Positions 24,449 through 36,372 of a stretch of 64,000 nt of DNA are shown here, piece after piece. Origin of the DNA: Saururus chinensis (taxonomy: Eukaryota > Streptophyta > Magnoliopsida > Piperales > Saururaceae); assembly GCA_035235625.1 (NCBI GenBank), contig CP141140.1, positions 1,922,001 to 1,986,000 on the forward strand, given 5' to 3'. The position numbers and the translations under genes were made by a program. Within the stretch, counting starts at the first letter, position 1. Each line of letters opens with the position of its first letter. Under the pieces are notes generated by a model. The model saw nothing but the letters and a program-made list of their open reading frames with translations, made no database searches and was not told where the DNA came from.

Positions 24449-27104
24449 TGTAAAAGTGAAGTTTATAGGATGGTGAGTTATTCACAGCCGATCACATGCA
24501 ACCACTAGGCAAAATTTATTTTATTTTTATATTGAAAATCTACCACACAGACATTAAATTAAACAATTGGATGTGAGTATTCAAATGTTCAATCAAATAA
24601 TTTATAGAGATAAAATCAGTATTAAGATTCAATGTTTCTGGTGCAATTGTTGCCTACTTTAAAATGTACTGTACATATTATGTTGGAAATTTAATGCATC
24701 TCTCAGGTTTTGAGCGGAAGTCAAATGTTATTTTCCTATTTATTTTTCAGAGTTCAGGTATTTAAAACTTAAATCTTTTATGGGATGATATACTTACCTC
24801 AGTCCTTGCCAGCCTTTCTCTCCCGACCAGGATACCAGTGTTAGCATGTTGGGCTGATATTTTGATCGATCTTGGTGGGGAGGTGAGGTGGGCTGATAAA
24901 TGATGGGTATTAGCAAGGGGAGACGGGCGTATTTCCTCTCTTTAATTATTGAGTGGAAATATTTCAGAAAGTTTAACGAATGGGTCACCGGAGGATGCAC
25001 TCATCATTTTATATCCGTGTCTCGTGGCTAGTTGGATGCCTATCAACATACTGCATATTAATATATGTCAAAGTTGGCTTCATAGTAACTAGACAAACAA
25101 AAAAATTTCTCCTGCCGTAAGTAAAACCGCTTTAAATATCAATACGATATCAGCGAATCAAGGGCGAAGACTTGCACAACAGGGCACACAAGGCAGGACT
25201 TTTAAGATGGGAGTTTAGTTGTATATGGCGATCACATTATACAGCCGTCCATCAGATCATTCATTTTTATGCTTGTGGTGGCCCTTATGAAATGTGATGG
25301 GAACAGGTTGGTGGAGGGCTGGCGCACCAAGAAGCCTGTATGTGAGCCTCTTGATTTGGGAATAGTTCTCGCAAGTCTTATTATATGTGAGCCTCGATAT
25401 GGGAATTGCATCTACTAACCCGATACAATTTTGGGTCTCTTCCATTTCAGATCTTCAAAATTGCAGACCTTTGTCTAGAAATTGTTAAGCATAGTGACAA
25501 GTTTGGCATTAGGTTTCAATTCGGGTAGGGGTTAACTTTAATTGGATTCGGGAAGTCCAGAAAAAATTCAGCAGAGGGGAGCTGCAAGAAAGGCTGCAGG
25601 AGAGCCCGAAAGCTAAGGGGCTGGAGGAGCTCGCCAGAGCTTAAATTTGTGTTACGATGTTCTAGTAGGAGAGCCTCCGACTAGCTTCAAGGGCCTGAGA
25701 GAGCTTGCTAGGAGCTTCAGTCCGTACTGTCGGCCAAAAAAGACCCTCAATCCAAAAATTAATCTATTTATGGAACTCCTATCACTAAAATTTTCCCAAA
25801 CCAGGTTAAAAAAACAATTGTCCCAAATTGGAATGACAAAAAATTTGGGATAAAAATTCAAACAAAAAAATTGCCCAAAGGTCATTTCAACATTTATCCA
25901 AGAATTTCAACAATGCAGGCCGTCCTTTCCCAATTGCTGCACAGTAACAGACTCCTTTTGGCAACTTTCAAACTCGTTCTCCCTCTTCGCTGCTCCTTTC
26001 TAGGTCATTTCTCCCTTTGCACAGGCACAACAACCTCCTTTTTCTGTTATGTCCATGAGAAAAGAAGACATATGGATACATTGTTGCAAACACATGGAGT
26101 GTATTCATTTCAGTTGAAAAACTTTTGATGGCATTCTTCTTCATTTTGCTCCTAGATTTCTTTTATTGCAAAACTCTCCCACGAAGATTCACATGGTACT
26201 TTTGGAGGAAGCCCACTCGTCCATTTCGACAGTATGATTTTCTGCAAACGCAAAGTAAGTTACTGAGAAATGGGGATGAAGCAAAATTTTATTACTATGC
26301 TAATCTATCCATCTCAGTTCTCACAATAGGAAATCTAAAACATACTCTAAAAGTCTCATACAGAGAAATAAAATTAAAGAATAAGAAATAAAAACAAGAA
26401 CAACCAAAATATAAAACAAAATGTGTATTTACCCACCACATGGCATTTATCGACAAATCCAAAACTTCTAACGCTGAAACCTCCCCACTCATTAGCATAG
26501 AAACAAGAAATGAAGCTCTGTATATAAACACAAACCCAATACAACTATATGAAAAAAAAACACTCAATTTCGGTGAAATAATATGTTCTATACTTGTCAT
26601 ATCCTTGAAGAACCTGATTATGCTCCACATTCCCATTTGCAAAAGCTTTACAACCTATATGAGAAAGCCAAAATAAAAACAACAAGATAATAGATCAACT
26701 AAATTAACCCATTAACTATACTACTTCAAAGAGGTAACAAGATCCAGTTGCTGGAGCTTGGATTAGTCAAAACAAAAGGGGACATTCCAAGGAACATGAC
26801 ATTGCCAACTCCAAGGAGATGCGACTCCCCCGCCTATAACAATTCCTGACGGTAGAGGAAGGGAGGGGAGAGACTCACAGACCACAAAAGGAGAGGGAGA
26901 ACACAGTCAGTCTGGAGTAGCCAAACCCAAATGAACCCGGTCTAGGGCCAGTTTGATATGAGTGAAGCCAAATGGAGCCCCCCGTTAAGCAGCATTAATG
27001 CAGAACATTTGTCGAAAAGAGACCGGACAAGGAGAGAATTTTCAAATTCTCTCCTTGTACAAGGGGCTGATCTAGACTCCAGTAGCAGTAAACAAATTTT
27101 CAAT
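24449..27104. other. Unassigned interior of the 8.9 kb element
   Basis: AT-rich with scattered short open frames. 25550-25760 is more GC-rich, with repeated GAG/CTGGAGGAGCT-like words. 25870-26400 and 26820-27060 carry short frames on both strands that I do not recognise. They may be further captured fragments too eroded to name. Confidence 0.4.
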
Positions 27105-27640
27105 AGAAAACTATCCATAAATAAACTAACTTGGACTAAGATACAAGAAACAAGTTCACTAAAAAAAGGGACTGTGCAGCCATTGCAAGCACCAACTCAT
27201 TTCAATAAAACTAAAAACAACCATCAATGCATAGAAAGATGTCCATGAGTGAGTGGCATCTAAGGGAGACTCTACATTCTCATACAGATATTGAACACCT
27301 AGTACAGAGAAGGTCAAACAAAAACATTCATTAAAACATATGTATGAAGAAGATTAGAGCAAAATCCTAAAAAGCAGATTGACATATGTAGATGCTATTC
27401 CATTTTCGCAAACCCATATAAAAAAAAGTGAGGAAACTGTTTAACAGTAAATAGAAAACAAGAAATACAGTCACATCTATAACAAAAATCACAAAGAAAA
27501 GAAAAATAACAAAAATCAGAGAAAACCATTACTGGCTTAAACGTCAAGCATCTGAATCAGCATAAATGTGATGTTCACACCAACAATTTCCTGTCAATGG
27601 GTATTCACACATGGAGCAAGAGTAAACAAAATTCAACCTT
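27105..27640 (-). pseudogene. ELMO-domain gene fragments, copy 1 (rearranged)
   Basis: On the minus strand, 27640-27545 contains a CAG-free exon-like start GAATACCC and then, one frame over, VGVNITFMLIQMLD, the signature of the plant ELMO/CED-12 domain (EYPFAVAGVNITFMLIQML). A second block, 27200-27105, matches the LQRLQ-containing exon seen in copy 2 (28730-28810) but lies on the wrong side of the ELMO block. This suggests duplication and shuffling. Frame is broken within the EYP segment. Plant ELMO proteins are presumed GTPase-related scaffolds; this piece is not functional. Confidence 0.55.
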
Positions 27641-28631
27641 AACTTATCATTGCAAAAAATCATCAGAAAAAAGAAAAAATCATTCGAATCATCCATGGAA
27701 ACATCGATCAACTGAGCAATTGCCAAACACAAGTGACTGAATAATTTCACAGCAGTCTCATCCATTGATGATCCAAGGCACCTATCTTCTACTTTAACTT
27801 TCGTTTATCCATAGGCTTATGTTGAACCATGTCATGATCATTTAGAGCTGCACCGATAAGTGCAAGAGCTCCCTTGAGCCATGCCGTGATCATTTACCCT
27901 TGAATTAAACAATAAATTGCAATTAGAGCTATAACAAACAACATATTTACTTGTTCAAAACATAAAAGCTCAACTCACATCTTGTATTGCATAGAACCTA
28001 CATTAAAACAATTTACATCCATGAGGGTAGCCACATAGAAGGAAAAATATCTATGCTGATTAACAAACTAACTTCAGCAACCTGCCACAGTTGATGACTT
28101 GAACCCAATATTCAAAGGAAGAAAATTTTGTTGGACAAATTGTCAAAAAATTGCGAGTTTGAGATGACAAGGATCACCACCCAATGCATACATCACAGAC
28201 AGTCAAGTATGCTGATTCAAGAACATGGCTCTACTCTCAAATGCTCAAAATTAAAAAGATGCAGAAAAGGAAATAAAATAGATTATGTGTATGCATACTC
28301 TTGCACCTCTCTTCCGGCAATATGAACTTCCAAGAAATACCCTATGTTTATAAAGGTGAAGGATAAAATCAGTATGATAGAAAACGTGAAGCAAAAATTT
28401 GGAATACAAGGCAGAGCAAATTGATGAAAGTCATGTAAAAGATTGAACATAGAAGCAAGAGGCGAAAAAAATGGCATTGTTTCAGGTGGAATTACTTGAA
28501 CATCATCATTATCATCTTAACCCAATTAATTAGAATTGGAGCATATGCATCTATATATCATTGAAATCAAACAAAGCTGTTGTTAGCTTATGAAAAAATC
28601 TTGAATACCCATCAGACATCTACTAAAGAAG

Positions 28632-28810
28632 GTTGGAATTAGCATAAATGTGATGTTCACACCAGCAACTGCAAATGGATATTCCTGCATGAAGCAATAG
28701 TAAACAAAGTTCGAGGATAAAACTAAACATAAATAAACTAACTTGAACCGGGATACAAGAGTTGAGTCCTCTAAAAACTGGACTTTGTAGTCGTTGCAAG
28801 AACTCCTCCT
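28632..28810 (-). pseudogene. ELMO-domain gene fragment, copy 2
   Basis: Reading down the minus strand, a TTTCAG acceptor precedes EEFLQRLQ, matching the family's EECLQRLQ block, after which the frame is disturbed. About 40 bp later a second CAG acceptor precedes EYPFAVAGVNITFMLI, an almost exact match to the plant ELMO core. The exons that normally lie between (roughly 65 residues) are missing. It is homologous to the two separated blocks at 27105-27200 and 27545-27640. Confidence 0.65.
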
Positions 28811-29119
28811 GAAACACCAAATATGGTCAACATAGTTAATTATTTGATTCGTAAGAAAAAAAGTGAGACGAACCTATATAGGAATAGGACAAAAACATGG
28901 ATACTCTGTATCTTCAATAGTTCAACTAAAGAAGCAAAACTAGCAATATGCAATGATAGAGGAAAGAAAGACAGTGTTTTTACCTCAGTAATTTGCAATG
29001 GAAACTTTCTAAGGAAGGATTGGAAAGGTATGTCCCTCGCATTGTGCATTATAACCCTGACGAGCTACTGACCGACACAGTGTTGTTCTAGAATTTTGAA
29101 AGGATTGTGATGAGCTCGA

Positions 29120-29657
29120 GGAGAAGAGGAGAATATGTCATATGTGTACTCAACGTTGAGAATAATTTTCAGTGTAATACGAAATCAGAGTAAACAAGTG
29201 TATAATGCAAAGAGAAGAAGAAAAGGCAAGTACTTTGGATGTCGTGGAGGGGCATTGGGTGGGAGATGGTAGGATCGGCATTCAAGACAAGGCAGCAGTG
29301 GGGGAAGAGGGAGTCGGGGACATAGCGCATGTGGAGGGTGATGGGGTGGTGGGTTTTGGTGTCGCCACCGATGTGGTTGAACTGAAGGCCCGTGAGAAGC
29401 CTCCACCAGAGCGCTCTTGCCGTCCATCCGGTAGCCCAACACAATCACCGTCGGTGCGTTGAAGGGCACTTGTGAACCTCGTTGTACGCCTCGTACAGCT
29501 TCCTCTGCACCACACTCGTGTAGAGGTCTTTGTCTGCTGCCTCCCTCTCTGCCATCATCACCAACACCTCCTCCCTTTGGAGAAGAATTTCAGACGGGTG
29601 GGGCGGAGCTGGGCAGGGCAGGGTAAGGAACTCAATGGGGCGGGGCCAAGGAAGCAA
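29120..29657 (-). pseudogene. Captured 5' part of a DRP5-type dynamin gene
   Basis: Minus-strand frames give, in family order, LYEAYNEVHK, then PFNAPTVIVLGYRMDGKSAL (the dynamin P-loop, normally VVGHQTDGKSALVEA), then LQFNHIGGDTKTHHPITLHM, ADPTISHPMPLHDIQ, and KIILNVEYTYD near 29170-29135. These correspond to the N-terminal GTPase domain of DRP5A/ARC5 plant dynamins, which act in cytokinesis or plastid division. Consecutive blocks lie in different frames, so there are at least two frameshifts, and everything after the start of the GTPase domain is absent. The 3' boundary is uncertain. Sequence continuing to 28990 is unassigned. Confidence 0.75.
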
Positions 29658-29927
29658 GGAGCTCGATCTTCTCTACCGATCGGCCATGGACGCGCCTTGC
29701 CTTGGACCACGAGACCTGGACAGTGCAGGCAGAAATATGGTGGTTGGTGGGAACTGCCGCAGGATAGGCGGGAAATCTTTTCTGAGGTGAGAACTCTGAT
29801 CGAGCTTTGGTTAAATGCTATAAATGGTTAAGTTAACTTCAACAAATTAACAGCGTTAGATGCCATCCGACGACCCTTCTTTAACTGGGCGCTTATATAC
29901 AATATAAGCCCAGGCTCACGATAACTT

Positions 29928-29932
<5 letters not shown>

Positions 29933-29982
<50 letters not shown>
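29933..29982. repeat. (TA)n microsatellite, right of the 8.9 kb element
   Basis: About 25 TA units immediately after the right end TTTACCC of the large element. Confidence 0.95.
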
Positions 29983-29986
<4 letters not shown>

Positions 29987-32263
29987 CTAAGTGTAATGGG
30001 CACGTGTGGTGTGTGCGCATTGTGATGCTTTGCTTTATTTCGTATGTATCGTTGTGGGCTTATGAGCCTTTCTTGAAGGGTATGGTCTAGTTCACTTGAC
30101 CTAGTTTGGGTCAAGTGGGTTCGACCTAGTGCAAGTTGGGTTAGTTTGGGAATCAAACGGGGTAGGGTCGTACGCGCTTGAGTGGGAGTCCACTCGTCCG
30201 TTGTCGTTAGATGATTATTAGGGAGAGGGCACCTTGTAGGGGGGTGATAACCCAAGGGATTTATAACGGGCCTACAAAAGCCCATGATAGCGAATCCCAA
30301 AATAGACGCAGAATAGCAATTTCTATAGCACATAAACAGTTCCTGTAATTTCTGTCATCTTCTTTCTATGTTTGTGAGTCTTTGCACAATAGAAACATCT
30401 CCTAAAGTTTGAATTAAAGTTGGGCTTATTACATTGTACCCTAAGCCCGAGAGTCCATTGTGCCCTTCATCCGCTTCAAAGTTAGCAATTTCATCGTATG
30501 ATTGTGTTATTCCCCCAACAAAAACTTATATAAAAATTTTAATTAAACTTTACAAGTAGGCCCTACATATAGTTCACATAGGCTCACTTATTTAAAACTA
30601 ATCAAAACTTATATGTAAGTTATTAATGTATATTTTTTATGTAAAAATATTATTTTTCTTCATTGTGCCTTGGATCATATCCTTTCACTCTGAATTTCTT
30701 AGCATTCGACTCATTCTAATTTTAGATTTGAGTTAATTATCTATTTGTAAAGTATTAGCATTCCTCCACGTATTATTCTAACACCTAGTCGAGTTAGATG
30801 GGATTTTTAGGGCAATACAAGATATCAGCAAGCTAGCATCAACAACACCAGAGATACCCAACAAATATTTTTTTTCGTTTTTTTTGTTACATTCCTCTAT
30901 ACTTGCCCATCATATTACAAATCTTAGGAAACGAAAAAGAAACATTTTTTTGTCAAAAGGCATGCCATGAAGGATTGGTGCGATTAAAAGCATCTCCAAT
31001 GGCAAATGCCGTGGACAAAATTAAAGTATCCCACAGACTCCAAACGCGGGTGCCATTTTTTACATGGAAATAGTATCTCTTACTTGGGACTTCAAATTTA
31101 AAGTCCCATGTTGAACTTTTAAATATTTTATTTTTTATATTTTAGCCATTATATCTCAAAGTTTCGGCTTCTCTTACTTATATTTGACATCGATAATTAG
31201 AATTTATTTATTATCAAATAACTACATTGGTAATTAGAAATGTCAATTTAAACCACTTAAACGTGCCAATCACAGCTTTCTTCCGCTAAGTGCGCCGCTT
31301 GTTGTTAAGGAATAGGGATAACATGCCGCGTCGTCCGGAGGCATATCGCCGCCCACCTTGAAACTTTAGATACATGTCGAGGACGATAAGCGTATCTTAC
31401 GTGTATTATTCTACCCAATCTGATGGTCCTACTCTGATTTTTCTCAAGGCCACCCTGGAGAGATATGCAAAGGTTAGACACGTAATGCGGGTCAAACAGG
31501 GTGGCAAGTTCCAGCTAGATGCGAAGAGAAGGTCTACAGAGAGAAGGGGTTGTCGTCGAGTGGATGCAGCCATTTTTCGCACGTGCTCTCCGATACGAAT
31601 GGGGCACCGGAGATGCAAGAGAAAAAAGACAAGCGGCTTTCCTTTTTGCTTCACCATGCAGTGTTTGGATCCCTACTTGCCCGCACTTTCGATGAAATCT
31701 CTACAATAGAGACAAGAGAAAGGCGTGTAGAGTCTTTGACGCGACTGATCCCTGGCTGGCTTTCCAGTGAAATGGGGCCTAAACCGAGAGAATTGGTACA
31801 AGTATAACCCACATTCCACGTAATTGTTTTTACTTGGATCGGGACTAATTTGGGCCTGGATGCAAAATAAAAGAAGTGATGGCATGGACGAACAACGGGA
31901 AATGCGTGGTGACGGCGAAGTTGTCCCTTTGCGGGAAGAATGAATTGGTCGGTTACTGACTTTTCCTGTGTAGGCCCATCTCAACGGTTGGACATTTCCT
32001 CAATCATTTCGGTGATTAATAGCACGTGAAATCGTTTCGGCTGAGGACCCCATAATTCATATAAGTATGGGTAAAAAAATTAGCACAAGATTTGAGTTAC
32101 AGGGAAATATCAAGTTCCCAGCTCGTAAAGTTTTTATGCACAAAAATCTACTGCGAGTGACGTATACACATTTGCAATTGAAATCAGTAGGTGTAAAGAA
32201 TCAGCCGTAGGTGCGACCACAATTTTGGTAGCAAACGGCAAAAAACCGAAAGGGACTAATAAA
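29983..32263. other. Intergenic; possible solo LTR fossil and unassigned frames
   Basis: 29990-30521 begins TGTAATGGGC and ends CCCCCAACA and looks like a lone long terminal repeat, but no target duplication was found. 30980-31130 contains the CATCTCCAATGG word common in plant MITEs. Open frames at 31374-31984 on both strands are not recognised and lack splice or family support. The remainder to 32263 includes the 3' flank of the lipase gene. Confidence 0.4.
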
Positions 32264-35200
32264 TCAGCGGGAACTAATGACCGGGAACGCACTTAACAGC
32301 AACAACCGTACGGGGACCAAAAGCAGAAGCACGTGCGGATGCTGAGATGCCACAAGCCTGCTGATCCGCCTCAACGACTCCTTCCCAGTCCGCAAAATTC
32401 CAGAAAAAATGAGTTGGTAATTCTGGCCTGAACTCACTGCTGAGAATGGCCGTGGAGCAACAATCACACCCAAATGGGCGGCCTCTCTTTTTGGGGAGAC
32501 AAGGGGCCACCAGAGCTTCCTCCTCTGCTCTCTCTTGGCCTTCATCAGGCGGTTGAGCTCTTGACGTACAACAAAACGAACTGAGCGTAGGTAGGAGTTC
32601 ATGTCATGGTCCCGGTAGATGGTGCCGTCAGACCCATATGCGGACCTATCACTGAGGATCTCGAGTGGGTGGGGTGAGTTAAGGAATGCGGTCTCAGCAG
32701 CCCGTAGTTTACCCGCTAAGATATCGGCAGACTTTGAATCAGGGCTACCACTCAAACGATAGAAACCACTGCCAGGAGGAAGGAGATGGTGTTGAGGTGA
32801 GAATTTCTCATCGGGCTGCAGGATCAGAAGTTCACCCATGGGAGTATACAACGATTTCTGTTCAAGAGGCATAGGAAAAAAAGGGCAAAAGGAGTTATGA
32901 CTGTTCTCACTAAACTTCATTCCAAGAGTACTTGCTGATCATCAAAATTCAAAGTTAACTGTTACCTGGTATTTTAAGCAAGGATGATTCCGGAAGTTCC
33001 CATTGACAGCCTTCAATAACTCTGCCACATGATCAGGGTAGTTGCAAGAGAATGCCCGGGGTACAATGTCGCGGTGCATTGTTATGGCCTGCACATGGCT
33101 CCGAGGCAAATCTAACTTCCGCAGGAGATAATCTCCTCCACACATTATTGATGGTGAACCAAATGTTATAACAGGAAGAAGAGAAGAACGCGGAACTTCT
33201 CCTCTTACAAGCAACATAAGATTTACCAGTAAAGCCAGGCTTCCCCCGAGTGAATGACCTGTAAATCTAAGTCTGGCAGACTCACCATGTAACTTTAGGT
33301 GGGCCTGTACTTCAGGCAACATTTGCTTGTATATACCTTTAGCAGCTTCATAAATGCCTCTGTGCACAAGCACATCTAACCCCTATACCAACAACAGCAA
33401 AATGCTCTTTCACATACTTGATTATATGATATCACAAAAGGAGCATACATAATTACTGAGCAAAAAAATACGAAAGGAGCATGAATAATTTTGCAACCAC
33501 TACATTAAGAAGTAAGTTCAGCCAGCACAGGCCAATAGCAAGAACAATTAAGACAACCAAAGCAAAGAGTGCACGGTGGTCTCTAGGACTAAAGAGGTTA
33601 TGCCAGTGAACTTTACATCAAATGTTACCTTGGAAGAGTTTTTACTTATTACCTGTTTTTCATAATTGTTGTCTATATATAACTGAAATAGGTTTAAGAA
33701 ACCCCATCTAACCGACTGGACTAGAGGTGGCTAGCAGTGATCAAGTGATTATCCACCAAGTACATTAGCAACCTAAACATAATATGCTATAAAATCACAG
33801 AAACAGAAAATTTTGAAAAAAAAATCACAATTACATTTGTTGATCTTCAAGAAACATACGAATTAATAACCTTCTTCACATATGTGGACATTAAAGGTTA
33901 ATTAATAAAAAAAACACTAATTTTTCACTATCGCTTAAACATCCTAACCTTTGTATGCTTCCTTCTTTTATTTTCAAAGTCTAACAAGTTTTCAACAGGC
34001 ATACAACTTCCAATTCCATTGTCATCAATTTGTTTTTATTTTTAAAGGCTAATTGTTGAGAGGAAACTGAAGAAAGTAAAGAAAACCATAAGCAAGTGGG
34101 ACAGTATACAAAATTAACATTGGCTTTAACTTGTTAACCATGAAGATTAGAAGAGAATAATAATTGAGTAAAAAGTAAAACGCAGAGCAAAATTAAAGAC
34201 TGTACATCAATAAGCAGGTCTGCATAGATGTTACCTCAAATTGAATAGGCTCAAAGAGAAGATTTGCTTGCCAGGATGCCAGTGTTTCAGACCCCTGCTT
34301 GTTCACAAATATCAAGTCACATCATTTAGGAGAATTTTCCCACGCTAGCTAAAAGGTTCAATATAAAACAAAATATAGAAATTATGTATACACATGTTTA
34401 CCTGAATCACAAACAATCTTGTCTCCATATTCTCAACATCACATATGAACCATTCACAAGGTGATGAATGCACTGAATTCAAGTCCTTAGCAACTGCTTG
34501 CTTCATCTCTTCTTCTGCAGCTACCACAGCTGTTACTGAACTTGTAGTAGCTACAAAAGACGCTATGTCTGAGCCTGTTATATCACTTGTTCTGCTACAC
34601 TCCGAGTCATTTGCATGGGCTCCTTCATTAACATTTTTCACTTCGGTTTTTGCAGGAGAAAAGGGTAACATATTTTTTGTTTGAGATTGTACATAGGAAG
34701 CTGCCGCAGCAGCAATTTGATATGCTGCAGAAGCACTTATTTGGATTCCAAACATTTTCTGCTTTTCAACCTCCAATTTATCATCTGTTTCTTTCACTAT
34801 CTCTTCATTTTCTGGTGAACTCTGTTTTTTTTCAGTTTTTGAGGATTTTGACTTCATCTTGTCTTCAGTATTTACACCCTTTATTTCTTTCTTCTCCAGT
34901 GAAGATGTTACAAACCGCAAGCCATGATACTTGAGTAAATTTCCAGGCTGAAGGAAGCAGAATCCAATAGGAATGATCCATAAAAGATATTAACTACTAA
35001 CAAATGGACTCTATATATAATCCTACTTGATTGTGCATTCCCTAAGATTTAAAAAAGGAGTGATGTAAATGTGTCTAACAAAGATCGTTGTATGTAAATA
35101 GAGTTACTGTATAATCTCATAATTCATGAAGGAGTCTGTGATGAAAATATTTAGTAACTAAGCTAAAACCTCAAATCCATGACTAAAAACCGCATCAAAT

Positions 35201-36236
35201 GCAGAAGTCCATGTGGAATACATACTGAACACCTAGCACATGTAGATCTCTTACAACAAGTTTTGAAAATGGCAACTAAATTTCAAAGTGGAACAATTAT
35301 TTCATCATGCTACCAATTTTGAGTAATATCTGGAGAATGTTAGCCAAAAAAAAAAGGTGTAATATCTGGAGAAATATTGGAAAAAAAAGTGTAAACCCTA
35401 AACCTAAAAAAAACAAAAATTTCAACTCAAGAACCAGAGATATAAATTTCGAACCAAAGTTTAAAACAGAAATGTCCGAACAATACGCTAGAAATTCATG
35501 AATAATTCCACTTAGCTTTCAGGGGAAAAAAACGCTGTTCTCTGAAAAGCTAAAAACAAAAAGAAAGTTAAAAAGTATTTACCTTGATCTTGCTAATGGC
35601 ATAGGCCAGATTACCCAAATACGACATTTGAGCATAGAGCCTCGCCTCCACCAACGAAACCCTCTTCAAAAATCTGGAAAACGTAGCCCTGTCAAAATCC
35701 GTCAGTTCCCCACCGTCCCCAACTCCGCAAACTCCATCTTGATCGTCGCCACAACACTGGCAACAGCTTTGATCCGTCGCAAGCTCTTCCGAGTCGTCAA
35801 CCTCTTTGTCACCAGTAACCCCATTGCGGTCTTGTCTCGCCTTTTTCTCCGACCATATGGATCTGATGTGCAGAATCTTCAACACCCAATTCCCGCGCCG
35901 CTTCCCCGGGTATAGGTTCTCGTACTTGTGCTCGGATTCCTCGCCCTCGGGATATAGCTCCTCCTCCGTCACAAAGGCCTCACCAAGGGCGAGTTCGTCA
36001 ATGGGTTTCTCGGCAGCGGCAGACCACAAAAACCGGAAGGGCCGGGCAAAGTAATTGGAAGTAGTACCAGGATCGGCGGGGGTGTCAACGGAGACGGCGG
36101 CGGCAGCGGTTCGGCGGCCGAGGGAGCTAACATGAGTGGGAAGCGGGCGGGAGTCGAGGGCTGACCCGCTGAGGGGGATGGCGGCCGGCGATATCCTGGG
36201 CACTCCGGACCCATTGAAGAAACACACACTGTCCAT
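32264..36236 (-). CDS. PLIP: Plastid class 3 lipase (PLIP2/PLIP3-like)
   Basis: Five exons in phase 0 throughout: 35583-36236, 34402-34947, 34235-34294, 32966-33382, 32264-32857, giving 756 aa. The start [11 protein letters not shown] resembles the MDSLC opening of plant PLIPs, followed by a Ser/Ala/Arg-rich putative chloroplast transit region. Conserved blocks are [51 protein letters not shown], an Ala-rich insert ([16 protein letters not shown]), CEWFICD, and the lipase elbow FTGHSLGG with Ser about 464. Asp about 525 (HRDIVPRAF) and His about 643 ([10 protein letters not shown]) are the likely triad partners. Known PLIPs are thylakoid-associated phospho- or galactolipases feeding acyl groups to oil and oxylipin synthesis. 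Substrate cannot be read here. ERDJ3B lies on the same strand 24 kb away, as in Arabidopsis, where At3g62590 (PLIP3) neighbours At3g62600. Confidence 0.92.
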
Positions 36237-36347
36237 CAAAACCCAACTAGGTAGGAACAAATGTCCCAAAGATCCAACGTAAAGCCCAGAGTCCAGAGGG
36301 GAGAAGAAGGGAGGGAGAGAAATAATGACAAAAAAGTGGTGGTGGAA

Positions 36348-36372
36348 GGAACGGAACGGAACGGAACGGAAC
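36348..36372. repeat. (GGAAC)5 in the lipase 5' region
   Basis: Five perfect GGAAC units 112-136 bp before the lipase start codon, probably in its 5' UTR or core promoter. Confidence 0.9.

Larger units (their letters stand above)
21032..29932. mobile_element. 8.9 kb gene-capturing DNA element flanked by (TA)n (Pack-type)
   Basis: Both boundaries abut TA microsatellites. The left end, and the reverse complement of the right end (starting GGGTAAAGTTATCGTGAGCC), align by eye with each other and with the small foldback elements. All share the order GG-A-rich, GTTA, GAGCCYGGGC-like block, subterminal hairpin, GCGCCC, then a CGTC-GAT-rich block. Inside are broken, intron-bearing fragments of TypA (+), ELMO-domain (-) and DRP5-type dynamin (-) genes, and a 39 bp minisatellite. 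No transposase was recognised, so it looks non-autonomous. Gene capture with long GC-rich inverted ends resembles Pack-MULEs; the TA target resembles Micron/Tc1-like behaviour. Superfamily is undecided. A chance run of separate insertions between two TA tracts is the main alternative. Confidence 0.6.

Noticed and set aside
29445-29657. Treating the DRP5 frame as a complete small GTPase gene
   Set aside because: The dynamin blocks lie in different frames and the domain is cut short, so it is a fragment.
29990-30521. Solo LTR
   Set aside because: TG...CA ends are plausible, but no second copy or target duplication is visible, so it is kept only as a note.
31374-31984. Open frames of 83-111 codons before the lipase gene
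   Set aside because: Coding-like in places but unrecognised, on both strands, with no splice support.
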